This document shows, one piece after another, positions 47,842 through 59,770 of a stretch of 64,000 nt of DNA (positions are counted from its first letter, which is position 1; the number at the start of each line of letters is the position of its first letter). This DNA is from Dryococelus australis. Taxonomy: Eukaryota > Arthropoda > Insecta > Phasmatodea > Phasmatidae. Under the pieces are notes generated by a model. The model was given only the letters and a program-made list of their open reading frames with translations, was not told where the DNA came from and made no database searches. The translations under genes and the position numbers were made by a program. The stretch spans positions 61,163,251 to 61,227,250 of the forward strand of contig CM056994.1 in the NCBI GenBank assembly GCA_029891345.1, written 5' to 3'.

Positions 47842-50800
47842 TGCTAGAGAGCACAAGAATAGGTTGGTTTTTTGATCGCCGACGGCCCATGTGGCCTTCC
47901 TGGTAGTCGTACCGCTGATAGATGTGAGGGGGCAAACATGTGGCTAACAAACTTACTCCTCAAAACAACTATGATCTGTGTAGAGCTACATCCAATAGTG
48001 CCTAAACTGGTAGGGGCTCTTGATCTTAACCATATAACAATACACATGCATAAGTCCACTGTTGTGGCCTCCCAAAACCATTATTATTTACATAGTCAAA
48101 TTAGGTTAAGGTTACCATACACAGCAGATAAGCTGTTGAATTAAATAATCACACTGATTAAACATTCATGTGATTTATTTAAATTTATTTTCTCTATACA
48201 TAGCACTTATATGAAAGGGCGAGATCTTACAGTGTGCAAACGGTTGTAGGGCCACCATACAGTTATGGCAATAAATTTATCCCAGATGGCCAGGCTCTGA
48301 GGCGGCACTGACTCCAGGCATAAAAAACACTAATTGTTCGAGTTATGCTACATTAGCAAACATAAATTAAAGAAGATTGGTAAAAACAACGAGAATTGCC
48401 TGGAGCACCGCGACATGGCGGCCACCTCTCATCGAGCCGAATTCCAGATTGACTAGTATTGGGCGCAAGGCCCTCTCAATGGTAGGAACTGTTGCCAACA
48501 TGTCATATTATTTGTTGTAGAATTAATATAAACATGTTAAATGAATTGAGATGATTAGCAGTAAGGTTGATGAGAGGGAAACATTAAAATACCCTTTTAG
48601 AAAAGTTAACAAATTACTTATAAAATATTTTCCAGTAACGAAAGTCCATTCGACCATTATACACACATGCTAAACAAACCTCACTTTTTGGGGGTTGCAT
48701 TTAGGTAATTTATAAGAGCTGGTGTTCTTCCCCTTCCTAACTACTATTTTACCTACACTTAATATTAATAACATGACGTGAACAGAGTGCTCACGCGTAC
48801 TTCTATGACTGTTCGTACCGCCGCAGTCAGCTATCGCATTTGAGCATGCCTGATGGGAGCCGAATAGTCCAGACTATGATGGTGCAGGTCGCCGGGAACA
48901 GCAAGTAACTTTCCTGGTGACCCAAATCGCGTAACTCCAAATCGGCCTTTTAACCTATTTCTCATAAGTGATAACTCTTGCGAGCAATGAGTTAGTGGAT
49001 TGGTACAGCATCCCTGTGAAACAACAGCCATCAGACGTTAGTACCATTGGAGGGAATGTGGGGGCTGTCTGTACAAGAGCATAGCACATGTCTCTAGTCT
49101 GGTGTGTGTCAGTGGGCCTGTAGGCCGAAGTTCAAGTGCAGCGATCAAGTGAATTGTTTCAGAAGGCTAGTTTTTAAATCCCATTTGTTGTGTCAAGATG
49201 CCACTCGCGTGACCACACGTGTTAGTGTACATCCCTTTGTAGGCATGCAGAATGAAGTTGCACTTAGCTCGCTTTAGCATGCAGCAGTGCCTCATAGAGA
49301 GATATCATAGGTGTGACATCAGTTAAACGCATGTTCATAGGATGTTAATTTATGCAACGGACAGCCTATGAATGGTAAAGTGCAATGCTCTAGCCAGCAC
49401 AGATACTTGGGCGGAGTTTTAATGTTAAAAATGTAAAGGATTTTGATTCATCAATATGTAACATCTTTCACGAAATAGTCACCCGACATATTCACGTTAA
49501 TATGAAATGTGTGTAAGGGCGGCTGCATTCCCGTGACATCATTATAAAGCCTGTTAATTTAGCATTCAAGGCTACGGAATGTGGCCAAATATGTTTAACA
49601 TAATCATTTAGAATAAAGAGAGCATGTAGTAGTAGCGTTTAAGCTTAGTGTGATAATAAGAGCAATAGCATAATGAGCTAAGCACCATATCGAACTCACC
49701 CTCAGCTTTCGCCCACACGAAAATGAGCATTGTTCGGAGTATGACCTATGCCATCAGCCTGCACGCTGCTCGGGACCACACTTCTCAGTGCGTCCCCTCG
49801 GTACAACAACTTTTCGGTACTAAACATGTAATTCTGCAATAGTATTAACTTCTGGAACCTTTTCTTTCAATTTAACACCAAGGGGTCAACTGCCAGTCAA
49901 TTTATCATAAGAACTTAAGTGCAGAATAAACATTTTGTAAAGCAGCATCGGCCCTAGTGCCAAGCCTCCAAATATAGTTTTAATTGTGTATGAGGTCAGT
50001 ATTGTAACTATTAGCCGCAATAAAAGAATGTACATTAATTCCTGCCTCTTATTGCTTTTACCCCAGATAATTTAGGGCACAGCATCCATAGTGCCGAAGT
50101 TTAACATCAGTGTTGTGTAAGTACTATGCGTCCTGCCCTCCATAGGCAGAGTAAGTGCACGACGGATACAGCAATGTGCACAACAGGGACCTCCAGGAAT
50201 CCCCATTGGCCATCGACTTACGACCCCACATCATTGCTCTATCGAGCTGGCGCCGGGTACACATCACTTCGCCCATGCCTTGGGCTAGGGGTAGGGCGAT
50301 ACACATAATTACTTAGAGGGGCACACATCAAACAAAACATCTTACAACTAGTCATTGCCCTCAGAAACACACACAACAAACTTATTATACTTAAAAAATT
50401 TCCCGGCCACCTGACAAGGCACACCACGAACACCGGTCGGTTTACTCGCCGAACATTCTGTGGTGCACGTACTGGCCAGTCTCTCAATACTGTCTGTGAA
50501 GGTAATGGCTGTCTATTTTGTCCTCGTGATGTTCAGTCACATAATTCTCATGTAATAAATTTGTAAATAAAATTCACTCGAATATTGTGTTTTTTTTTAA
50601 TCTTGCGTGCGTTTGTTTCCAAATGTTCAATATAAAAAGCGTGCTCATAACATCATCCATTATGACATGTGACATTGTTTAAATTCTAAAACAAATACAA
50701 ACCTCTCAACACATATGACCCATCAAGTAAATAAATAAATAAACTGTTTGTCTTGGTTCTTATGTGTTAGGTACATGGGAAAACAGCAACAACAATAATA

Positions 50801-51273
50801 ATAATAATAATACACACCATGATATATGCACTGGAATAAAATATCTGGATGACAAACGTAAACACTACAAGCCCAAAACAATGGCACGTGCACTGGATAG
50901 CACGGGCGATATCAAAGCAACACACTCACTGAATTAATAATAATAAATTATTACAATACCCTTAAAATAAACATAGCACTGATAACATACCCAATGAAGA
51001 AGCAAACCTTGGCATGTGTATCGGATCGCAGAGGCGATGACATAACGATGCACTCACTGACTCTAATAATAATAATAATACAAAATTAACTCTGAGCAGA
51101 AATAAAAATATAACATAAACACATTACACTTAACAGCACAGCACTAGATGTATTCGTGTGCACACGTGGGACGGTGGCATTGGCTTCAACGCCCACAAGT
51201 GGCACAAATGTGGTTGGGCGGCTGTCAGATGGCAGTGTGATGAACGGGCTTTAGGGCTGGGGGGTGCAGTCCA
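47842..51273 (-). mobile_element. Family A LTR, complete but split by a nested solo LTR
   Basis: The LTR runs from TGCTAGAGAGCAC (47842) to GGGGTGCAGTCCA (51273). Removing the nested insertion and one target copy leaves about 1.87 kb, close to the 1833-base copy at 25735-27567. Shared landmarks include GCCGACGGCCCATG, GGTAGGGGCTCTTG, AATTAGGTTAAGGTTACC, GAGCCGAATTCCAGA, ACATCTTACAACTAGTC and CTCAATACTGTCTGTGAAGG. Runs of (AAT)n lie near 50790-50810, 50939-50955 and 51066-51082. It acts as the 3' LTR for the internal region to its right. Confidence 0.8.
48774..50330 (-). mobile_element. Solo LTR nested in a family A LTR, AACA target duplication
   Basis: A 1557-base segment absent from the other family A copies starts TGACGTGAACAGAG and ends GGGGCACACATCA. 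The flanks are AACA at 48770-48773 and 50331-50334. The uninterrupted family A copies read AATAACAAAACATC (inverse complement of the copy near 26640) and AACAACTAAACATC (54825-54838), so the empty site is known. The ends share TGAC...GCACACATCA with family B, but the body does not obviously align, so it is a third, related LTR type. No internal genes are present, hence a solo LTR. Small frames inside are without motif. Confidence 0.85.
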
Positions 51274-53548
51274 TATTAAACACCCCATTATTTTGAGGCC
51301 GTTCACTTGACATCATCAATTTTCCTTGCTGCAACACTGCTGTGGCGGGCATAACTGGCCCCCTGGACACAGGTTGTGGACTCGCTGTGGCGATGTGGGT
51401 GTGGCCATTATTGTTTATGCATTGACAGTCGTGTTTTGATAGTAATACTTGGCACTCTTCCACATCCAAGGATTGTCCAACTCACATGCCGGTTGAGACA
51501 AAAATCAATGAAAGTTAGGGTGAGGGGAGGAGAGCTCTTTCGCCCCTGACCCGCTACCGCTCCTGCACAAATGTGTGTGTAGCAGATTAGGCTCGTAGTC
51601 GTTCCAACTTCAAGCAATGGCCTAACTGCTGCCGACACCCCAAAGAATGGTCGGTGTTTCCATAGTGTCAAGACACCCGCAGTTGGGAGACTCACCTAGC
51701 AAAGTAGGCCGTCTGCAAGTGGTTTGACCAGCACGTTTCTGTAACGATTGAGAGCCACCAAAAGAAAAAAGTCCAGTGAACAGAAGTTGTATCTCTTCGG
51801 AGTTTACTCCACTGGATCCCTTGTTGATATTCCTATGTCGGGTGTTTCAGAAGTGTCACATGGTGTACAACTCCGTCATTTTATATGCAAATTATGAAAC
51901 TATGAGAATGAAGGACACACTGTTGCATGGGTGGCATGGTAACACTGCACACAGTGTCATTACATTCGGCGAGATGAAGCAGCGGTGGAGGCAGTGTGAC
52001 GTTTTCCTGCCCATCATACTGTGATGAAAACATGTAGAAGTGATGGCACGGAAGAAAGAGGGGAAGTAGGGATGACTAGGCTCCCTTCCTCTGCTACATA
52101 ACCAATCGATGAAATTGGGCCAAATGTAAACAAACACACATGGCTGCATAGCATGGGCTGTCACTCCATAACAGCAGGTGTGAAGAATGGTGTTGAAATA
52201 AGTCTTTGCAGCAAATTAAATGTCACTGCCCTTGATTCGGAGTATTCACGTGCGATATGGCGAACTAGCATGCCTAACTTCCGTTACATTTGTTGTCGGT
52301 TGTGGCAGCGAGGATGTTTACAGTTCTGTCAGCCTGGTGGGGGTGGTGCCATTGTGTATGTTTGGCATGCGACACATTCACTTGCTCTCCCAGGCAGTTT
52401 TTGTCCACACTGTGCACAAACACAATATGGCGTGTTTTGGTTTCAACCACACTGGGTGGTATGGCAGACGTTATGAAAGCGTCGTTGTTCCGCAGTCCGC
52501 TGCAGTACTCCGAGGAGCTGCTGAAGTTGGCCCATTTTTGCTTGGAGGCATGCTCTATGGTGGTGCAGCAGCTGTGGACGATATTGATCGGGCTGGTTGG
52601 CCGCGTGGCTCCTTGTTTACATTCTCTGAGGTGGGCATGGCCCAAGTAGTTGCTGGTTGCCATTCAGACACATGTTCAGTGGAGAATGTTTGTTTTCACT
52701 CAGCACAGTGATAATGAGGTTTGGCCCAAGTCGATTTTGCGGATGGGTGAGAGAACTTGTTACCATCTAATTCAGAAGTGGGGCGGCGGTGGAGCTGAAT
52801 GAACACGTGAAAATACTTGGTGTGGGAGAAGCTGGTTTCTCAGTAGATGCACAGACATTGCACAGCAAATGTCAGTTGATCATGTCCAGTGTTTTCCCGG
52901 TTACTGCAATTGCGCACTCCACATGATAATTGTGCGAAAACTGTCGGCAATGTACGATGTGGGTTCCCATCCCAGGTTATGTATCCTTCCAGCAGTATGT
53001 TGATGTCCTTGTTTCCGCCCCTGCTGGAGCCGATAGAGTGGGCACTGATGAGGTGGTGCAGATGGAGGTGTGGCCTACAAGGATTCCCATGCATTTTAGC
53101 TTGTCGCACTGTGGACAAGTCACGGTCCGTACATTAAACTGAAAGCTCATTTTTAATGTTTTAGGATGCGAATGTTCCAATCAACAAGGCATGGTAGACA
53201 CAATGTTCTTGATCCTATATACACGACCACATGGTCGCTTGGCTCGTGGCAACACCCAATGTGCCGCAGCACCGGAGGGATGGTTACTGCTGACTCAATG
53301 CAGTACGGAAAGAGGAGGCAGAATGTGGCACACTTCCCCTCAGCCCAAGATGGTGGATTTTGCTTGACGTCACTGATACGGCCCTGTTTCAAAATGGCAG
53401 ACTTGCTTTTTCCTGTGGGAACTGCAATTTAGCGTGAATTGGCATGTGGTTGTTTCTTGATACTACATATGTTGCTATTTCAGAAATTTGTGGCCCAAAT
53501 TTGAATGAATACAGGAAATTTTGCTGCCAGTAGCAATAAATTGTGAGG

Positions 53549-53640
53549 CAGGGCTCAAAAGGATAGGCAACATGTGGGCACATGTGATTTCATGTGAACC
53601 AGGGCTCAAAAGGATAGGTAACATGTGGGCATGCGTGGTT
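53549..53640. repeat. 51-bp tandem duplication
   Basis: Two adjacent copies start CAGGGCTCAAAAGGATAGG at 53549 and 53600 and share ATGTGGGCA(C/T); the second is incomplete at its end. It lies inside the family A internal region. Confidence 0.75.
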
Positions 53641-53867
53641 TCACAATGGCACACAAGATGTAAACACAGAAACTGGAACAAGGAAGAACATGCAAAAATG
53701 CTCTGGAAATACACTGAAACACCAGGAAGAGAATATTACTCGTCCACTGAAGTCTTAATGATCTTGGTGGGGCGAAAAAGCCACACGGCTGCACAAGTCA
53801 TTTGTGGGCTATGAGCTCCAGGGAAAGGATATAGAAAGTATTTAAAGAGTTCGGTGAAAACTCTGGG

Positions 53868-53878
53868 GATGGGCGCCA
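53868..53878 (-). promoter_or_regulatory. Primer binding site of the family A element
   Basis: Minus-strand text TGGCGCCCATC, one base away from the LTR end. It matches the tRNA-Lys-type site of family B in its first nine bases and gives the element a minus-strand orientation. Confidence 0.65.
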
Positions 53879-53879
53879 G

Positions 53880-55005
53880 TGCTAGAGAACACAAAATAGT
53901 TTGGGGTATTGATGGCCGACGGCCTATGTGGCGTTCCTGGTATTTGTGCCACTGATAGATGTGAAGGGGAAACCAAGTCGCTACCATTTTTACTCCCCAA
54001 GATGGCGATGATCTCTGTAGAGCTACACCCAATTGTGTCTGGTCTAATGGGGCAGAGGAGGGGGCTGTTTGCCTCCTCCGTACGACAATACACATGCATA
54101 AGTCGGCTGCTGTGGCCTCTCAATGCCATTAATATTTACATAGTCCAGTTAGGTTAAGGTTACCATACACAACCGAGAAGAAGCTGAATTAAATAATCAT
54201 GCCGATTGAACAGTCACGTTGTATACTTAATTGACTTTCTCTACACAGAGCACTTAAATGAATGTGTCGCCTTTATAACCAGGCGAGCTTTTGCACTGTG
54301 TGCCTACATGAAGTTATGGTAATAAGTTTATTCCGGCCATGTACAATATGGCCAAGCTCTGAGGTGGCACTGAGGGTGAGAAAAAAAACTAACGGTTCCA
54401 GTTATGCTACATTATCAAACAGAAATTAAAAATGACTGGTAAAACCAACACGAATTACCTGGAGCCCCGCGACATGACAGCCACCTCATGTCGAGCCGAA
54501 TTCCAGACTGACTAGGATTGTGCACGAGGCTCTCTCATTGGCTGCAACTGCCGCCAACATGTAATGTGATTTGTTGTAGAATTAATATAAGAATGGTAAA
54601 TGAATTGAGATGAATAGCCGTGAGGCTGATGAGATGGAACATTTAAAATACCCTTTTAGAAAAGTCAACAAATTGCTTATAAAATATTTCCCTGAAACAA
54701 AAGTCAGTTCCACCACTCTATACACATGGTGAACTAACCTCAGTTTCGGGGTGTAAGATTTAGGCAGTTTATAAGAGCCGGAGTTCTTCCCCTCTCAATT
54801 GCCATTTATCCTATACATAATATTAACAACTAAACATCTTACAACTAGTCACTGCCCTCACAAACATACAACAATCTTTATTTTACTTTTAACAAAAATT
54901 ACCAGCTGCCTTGTCGGGCACTCCACGTTCACAGTTCGGTTTACACACCGAAATTCACTGTTGTCAGTACTGGCCAGTATCTCAGTACTCTCTGTGAATA
55001 ACTTT
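53880..55005 (-). mobile_element. Family A LTR, first part (5' LTR of the element), interrupted
   Basis: Starts TGCTAGAGAACAC and follows the family A sequence to CTCAGTACTCTCTGTGAATAAC near 55005. There the alignment ends, about 0.7 kb short of the terminal GCAGTCCA. The final ~200 bases of such an LTR appear at 58043-58244. Confidence 0.75.
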
Positions 55006-58000
55006 GCGAGTGCTATATCAACTCACAAGTTGTCTGAATTTTCTCTAAATTTATGGTATTCTTGCATTTGTGAAAGGCGAATTTGGCATGCAAACACGCT
55101 TTAAAACAACTATCTATGTTTGATTTATTCGGCGAAGAACGAAAACTAATACCAATGGATGTACGTGCCGAACTATGCAAGTTTATTCCCGAAAGTAACA
55201 GTGTTTAGTGTATTCGTATATACCGTGGATGCATATGTGAAAGATATAGCATAATAAATTATGTGCATAGTTGTGTGTTATCTGCATAAGTTTGTAAATT
55301 AACAATTACAGTGTCTTTAATTTTTGCAAGTGCAGTTGTGATTACTAACCTGCCTTAATGTCTAGCCCATTAGTTGTGAACATCGTTAGAAGTACAGGCA
55401 CTTCTATAGAACTGAAGTTACATGCCTTTCTAAATGCCGATTTGCTATTTCAATCTAGGAGTTAATGGAATTAATTTATTAGTAGTTGTGGGTTTGAAAG
55501 TTTGTAGAGTGAAAGTAAACAAATGTGATCAATTGCTCCAAATAAGTTATAACATAACCTTTAGCTTCCTTGTGTTAAAAGAGCTGTTTGCAGACATGTA
55601 TACAAGTCTACACCTTAAAAACGTCACTCTTACAATTTTTTTCTCCCCAAGCCAGCAGTTGCAGTGACAAACAAGAAATATATCAGCTTTTAATCAACAC
55701 AAGAATATACAACCAAATCAGTTCACTTTTTAAAAATAGCAATTGAATGTAGCCTTCCTGATTTGAAATTTCCATGGTTTCTCTAACACACACCATGAAA
55801 TTTCTGGGGTGACCCATTAATAAAGTTAATCACCAATTCCTTCCTTGTATTCCCTTCATTGTATCCTTGTACCATTCTCTAATGAACCTGCTGTCGACAA
55901 GATGTAAATTAAATAAATCAAGTTTACTTGTGTGTTTAGATTGTGATGTATTTAATGGTAGGTTGTAATCATTACAGTAAATGACAATTTCTTAACATTT
56001 TATCGTTTTCCAAAGGTAGTTAAAATAAAGAAAACTTAGATGAAGCCGATCTTTTCTTGTATCTACATCATCTGCAAAATTGAAAAACGTCACGTGATTT
56101 TCTTCAAATGGTATTTCACCCTTCTTAAGTTTTTTTGAAATACAAATTTTGGAGGCAACTAACTGAACATAAGCTTATTTTAATACTGATGATGAATCAT
56201 GGGTATTTAGAATGAGGTGTGCTTCGTGAAACAGCGAGTACTCTAGCCGCTACACCAACATGGTGTCTGTCACCTTAAGAAGGGAGGCATTGAGAGAGGT
56301 TTAGGTGGTTTGTAACAACCAAGGTATCGAGAGCCAATGAGAACGAAATATGGCAGATATGGAGCAGCACTGAAATTCAAGGGTGGGGAAAACACGAAAA
56401 CCTCGAGAAAACTTGGCAGCCAGTAGCATTAATCTATGTGAAAATCTGTGAGTAACCTCACAGGAAAACAAAGATGGATCACATTGGTGGAAGGTAAGCG
56501 TCCTACCACTACATCCACCACAGCCGTCCCTTAGGCAGGGAGGATAGGTATCTCATTTCTTCAGTTATATTTGGGTAAAGTCAATTACCCTGTTTAATTT
56601 TTTTTTAATGATTGAACAATTAATACATTTCTCTACCAGCATATCTCTGATTTGGATTCTGAATGGGAGGGACAGTATTTTGCACACCAGCATGTAATTA
56701 TTAATAATTATACTTAGGCCTATTTGTTTCTTTCTTAGGTACCAGTACATACTGGAAGCTGTCAAATATAATAATTTGGTTGCAATATATACCTACATAC
56801 ATGTATACATACAAAATTAAGAGATGGTATGTAGAGAAAAGAAAATTAAATTTAAAAAAATTATATAGAGTAGACATGTAATCCAGGAAGTGGCATTTGA
56901 AAACTTTCGCAGTAGACCTAGGTACTCAATTTCAAAACATTGGTAAGTATTTTGACAAGCTGATGATAATGTTTACTATAGTGACATATGAAACAAATAA
57001 TAAATTGTTTTGGATATACTCTGTTGTAGCAGTGTTTTTGTTGCAGAAAACTAGAATTACACATACAAACACACAAAATCAAACAGGAATTGTTGTCAAC
57101 AGGTACATGAACACATCTTCAGAAGAAATTGCTTAGTTGCAAGAAAACCATTGTGGTTGTCTGTTTTAGTTTTATCCATCATTACTTTTTTGTTTTGTTA
57201 ATTTGATGCATACCAACTGAACTCCTTCCACAGATTTATCTGTGTTCTTCATGTAGTCCTATCCACTGGAAACTATTCTTGGTTGGTTTTCTGTGTCTGT
57301 ATGTTCGTATGTACAATTCTAGTTTCCTGTGACATAAGCTCTGCTGCAAAGGCAAGTGTCCAGCACAGTTCCTAATTTAATACATAATATTCATATAGGC
57401 CTACATGAATTATAAAGGATATGAAATTTTAGCTCAAGGGAAATCTGTTTACAAGAATCAGTGTTTTAGTTAAATAATCATAAATCATAGCATCAGTTAA
57501 TGGTAAGAAAGCATGACAAACCGCGATATTTCGATGAGTAGTAACCCCAATTATAATAGCCCTCCCAAGTAGGCAGCGATTGCCCTTATTTACATCTTGG
57601 AAATTACAGTTACAAGCACTGGCTTCATCAGCTGGTTCCATAGTCATCCAATTTAAAAGAAATAAATTTATTTATTTGTATCACAGTTTGCAACAATAAA
57701 TTAATTTACAAATACTTCATTAAGTGGTTCTGTAGTAGTCTGGGAAAATACATTAACATGTCACCTGCAAATTTGATTTGTGATGGATGTTTCACGATAA
57801 TGAAAGTAAACAAACATGGGTTGAATTACTTGCAAAGGTGAAAATAATATTATCTAATACTGTTTAAATATCTAGTTTCTCACACAATGCAGATTTTTTT
57901 CTGGAAATGATTTCTACAGATAAAATAAACGACAGCACAAAGCCATTTGATAAGATAAACGAGCAGACTAATGATTGTATGTCCCCAACATCGTCGTTGC

Positions 58001-58042
58001 TAGGCAACATAACCGGAAATGACATTGACTTCAACATCGTAT
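55006..58042. other. 3 kb segment inside or replacing part of a family A LTR, anonymous
   Basis: AT-rich DNA without recognisable coding capacity. Frames of 77 and 79 codons at 55434 and 56897 are without motif. It separates two parts of what may be one family A LTR, so it may hold an unidentified insertion. A SINE-like patch lies at 56225-56530. Confidence 0.35.
56225..56530 (-). repeat. SINE-like, tRNA-related segment
   Basis: On the minus strand two A-box-like stretches occur: GGATGTAGTGGTAGGACGCTTACC near 56510 and TGTAGCGGCTAGAGTACTCGC near 56260. The first is followed by a B-box-like TGTGATCCATC at about the right spacing. This resembles head parts of tRNA-derived SINEs, but no poly(A) or simple-repeat tail and no second copy is seen here, so the call is weak. 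Confidence 0.3.
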
Positions 58043-58244
58043 AATAACAATACAATGTTTACCCTGAAAATAAATAAAAATAAAACATGAACACATTACA
58101 CTGAACTGCGCCTCACTTGACACATTAATGTTCATATGTGGGATAGTGGCTTCGCCTACAACGCCCACCCATGGCACAGAGGTGGTTGGGCGACTGTCAT
58201 ATGGTGGCATCTTGAAGGGGCTTAAGGCTGGGGGATGCAGTCCA
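58043..58244 (-). mobile_element. Family A LTR tail
   Basis: Aligns with the last 200 bases of family A (CACATTACACTGAACTGC, GGTGGTTGGGCGACTGTCATATGG) and ends GGGATGCAGTCCA at 58244, confirming the LTR terminus because the flanking text differs from the other copies. Likely the far end of the copy that starts at 53880. Confidence 0.7.
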
Positions 58245-58871
58245 CATTAACATAATAACAATTAAGCACTTCAAACTTATTTAATATTAAACCCTTCAAA
58301 AGAAAATTCACATTACCCTGCAAAAAAAATTTAACACAAAAAGGTAACCATAAAACAAACTAACTCACATTGTCGCTGTGGCACACACGTGACATCTGAT
58401 GACAACACCGTATAGGAAAAAAATTAACATTGCCATGAATGAAACAAATACAGAATATGATATGACACATTACTGCAATTATCGAAGCTGCGATGCTGCG
58501 AACTGGCTGAATAAGAGCCTGGGAATGTAGTACACATCAAATGGACCGCATGGAAAAATAATAGCAATAACTGACTATGAAGATAAATAAAAATAATTAT
58601 TCAGATTAGATTTTCCTAGTAAAAAAATTTGACACCGAGTCAGATTCACAAACACATTCAAGATTATTTTGTCTTCAAATATTATTCTCAACTATAGTTG
58701 ATGGCGAAAATGAGACTGTGAGACACATTTACTGTAGAGAAATAGAGCTCCTTCGAAGCTAGTGCTTCTCAGTTGAAGCACTGCAAGCACCACATGTCAA
58801 GATATCACGTTGTTACCACTCTTTTAACATCTTCGTTCCTACACGTCTAACATAAACCACAAATGTCTTCT
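58245..58871. other. Anonymous DNA with one LTR-end-like motif
   Basis: The text ending at 58539 (GCTGAATAAGAGCCTGGGAATGTAGTACACATCA) resembles the closing bases of the LTR families here, so a further eroded LTR tail is possible. Nothing else is recognised. Confidence 0.3.
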
Positions 58872-59437
58872 GTGCATGTACCCAACATTGACCTACTCCA
58901 AAGGAACACAACTGTCAAAGTCACATGGTCAACAGTGATGAACGTGTTTGTTTATATCTTATTTTTTATGTAAATAGAACTAATATATTAATAAAATACC
59001 ATTACCAATTTCAATTTAGACAAACTGCATTATAAATTGGTTATCAGACATATAGTAACATCTCTAAGCATTTGTTTACAAATCAGTTTCCAAACCTAAA
59101 ATCCAAACCACACCATTTTGTCAAGATATGTTGGCAGTAAAGCAGCTCGATTTTGGGACACGGAGATTGGTTGTGCGCAGCCAGCAAGATGGGTCTACCT
59201 CATCTTTAGTCTATGTTTAGAATACTCTTTAGTAAATAAGTGCTTTGAGATGTTTGTATAGTACCTATAACTAATTTGTAATGCAGTTTGATTAAATTCA
59301 AATTAGCAAAAGTGTTTTATTAATGCAATAGTGATTGTCATTTCCAAATTAAGAAGTAAACAAACTCTTTAATCATTGTTGGCCATATGACTTTGACAGC
59401 TGTGTTCCTTTGGGGTAGTTCAATGTTGGCTACATGC
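58872..59437. mobile_element. Inverted-repeat element with about 215-bp arms
   Basis: The left arm (58872-59085) contains CCAACATTGACCTACTCCAA, GTCAAAGTCACATGGTC and CAAACTGCATTATAAATTGG. It is matched in inverse complement by the right arm (59221-59437), with roughly four-fifths of positions agreeing by eye. The spacer is about 135 bases. There is no coding capacity. This looks like an old miniature or foldback DNA transposon, unrelated in sequence to the palindrome at 10937-12280. Confidence 0.75.
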
Positions 59438-59770
59438 GCCAGGGGCCGATTAAATAAACGTTTCTACGGGTGAAATGCAAGATTTGACTTGTGTTGCACC
59501 AAAATGTAATTAAATTTGAAAAAAAGACAGAGATGCAAAAAGTTGTGTACCGACGCAAATATCAGAGAAGTCTGCACCCAGGAAAATACCTCGGCGAAAG
59601 CGCATTTGCTCTCACTGCGCAGTCGACTCATGTAGCTAACGAGCAAGCAACATGGCTCTCAAGTAATGTTAAAATTAAACATGATGGGAGGATGGTGGAG
59701 TAAAATCGTTAACTTTAAGGTTTGTGAGTTTGGGTAGGAGTTTTCCAGCTGTTTCTCAACAAACCTTCAG
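59438..59770. other. Anonymous DNA
   Basis: A 70-codon plus frame at 59491-59703 has a basic N-terminal half but no recognisable motif. No other feature. Confidence 0.25.

Larger units (their letters stand above)
51274..53879 (-). mobile_element. Family A internal region, no recognisable gag or pol
   Basis: About 2.6 kb between two family A LTRs. It begins (plus strand) with TATTAAACACCCCATTATTTTGAGG, sharing AACACCCC with the same position in family B. It ends at the primer site near 53868-53878. Frames of up to 163 codons exist on the plus strand (52220-52711) and 129 on the minus strand (52274-52663), overlapping each other, and none carries retroelement motifs. Alignable patches with the family B interior (for example TGGCCGCGTGGCTCCTTGTTTACATT versus TGGCCATGTGGCTCGGTGTTTACCGC) show common descent. 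Confidence 0.6.

Noticed and set aside
52220-52711. 163-codon plus-strand frame inside the family A interior
   Set aside because: It overlaps a 129-codon frame on the opposite strand and a 119-codon frame in another phase, and shows no motif; the element reads on the minus strand.
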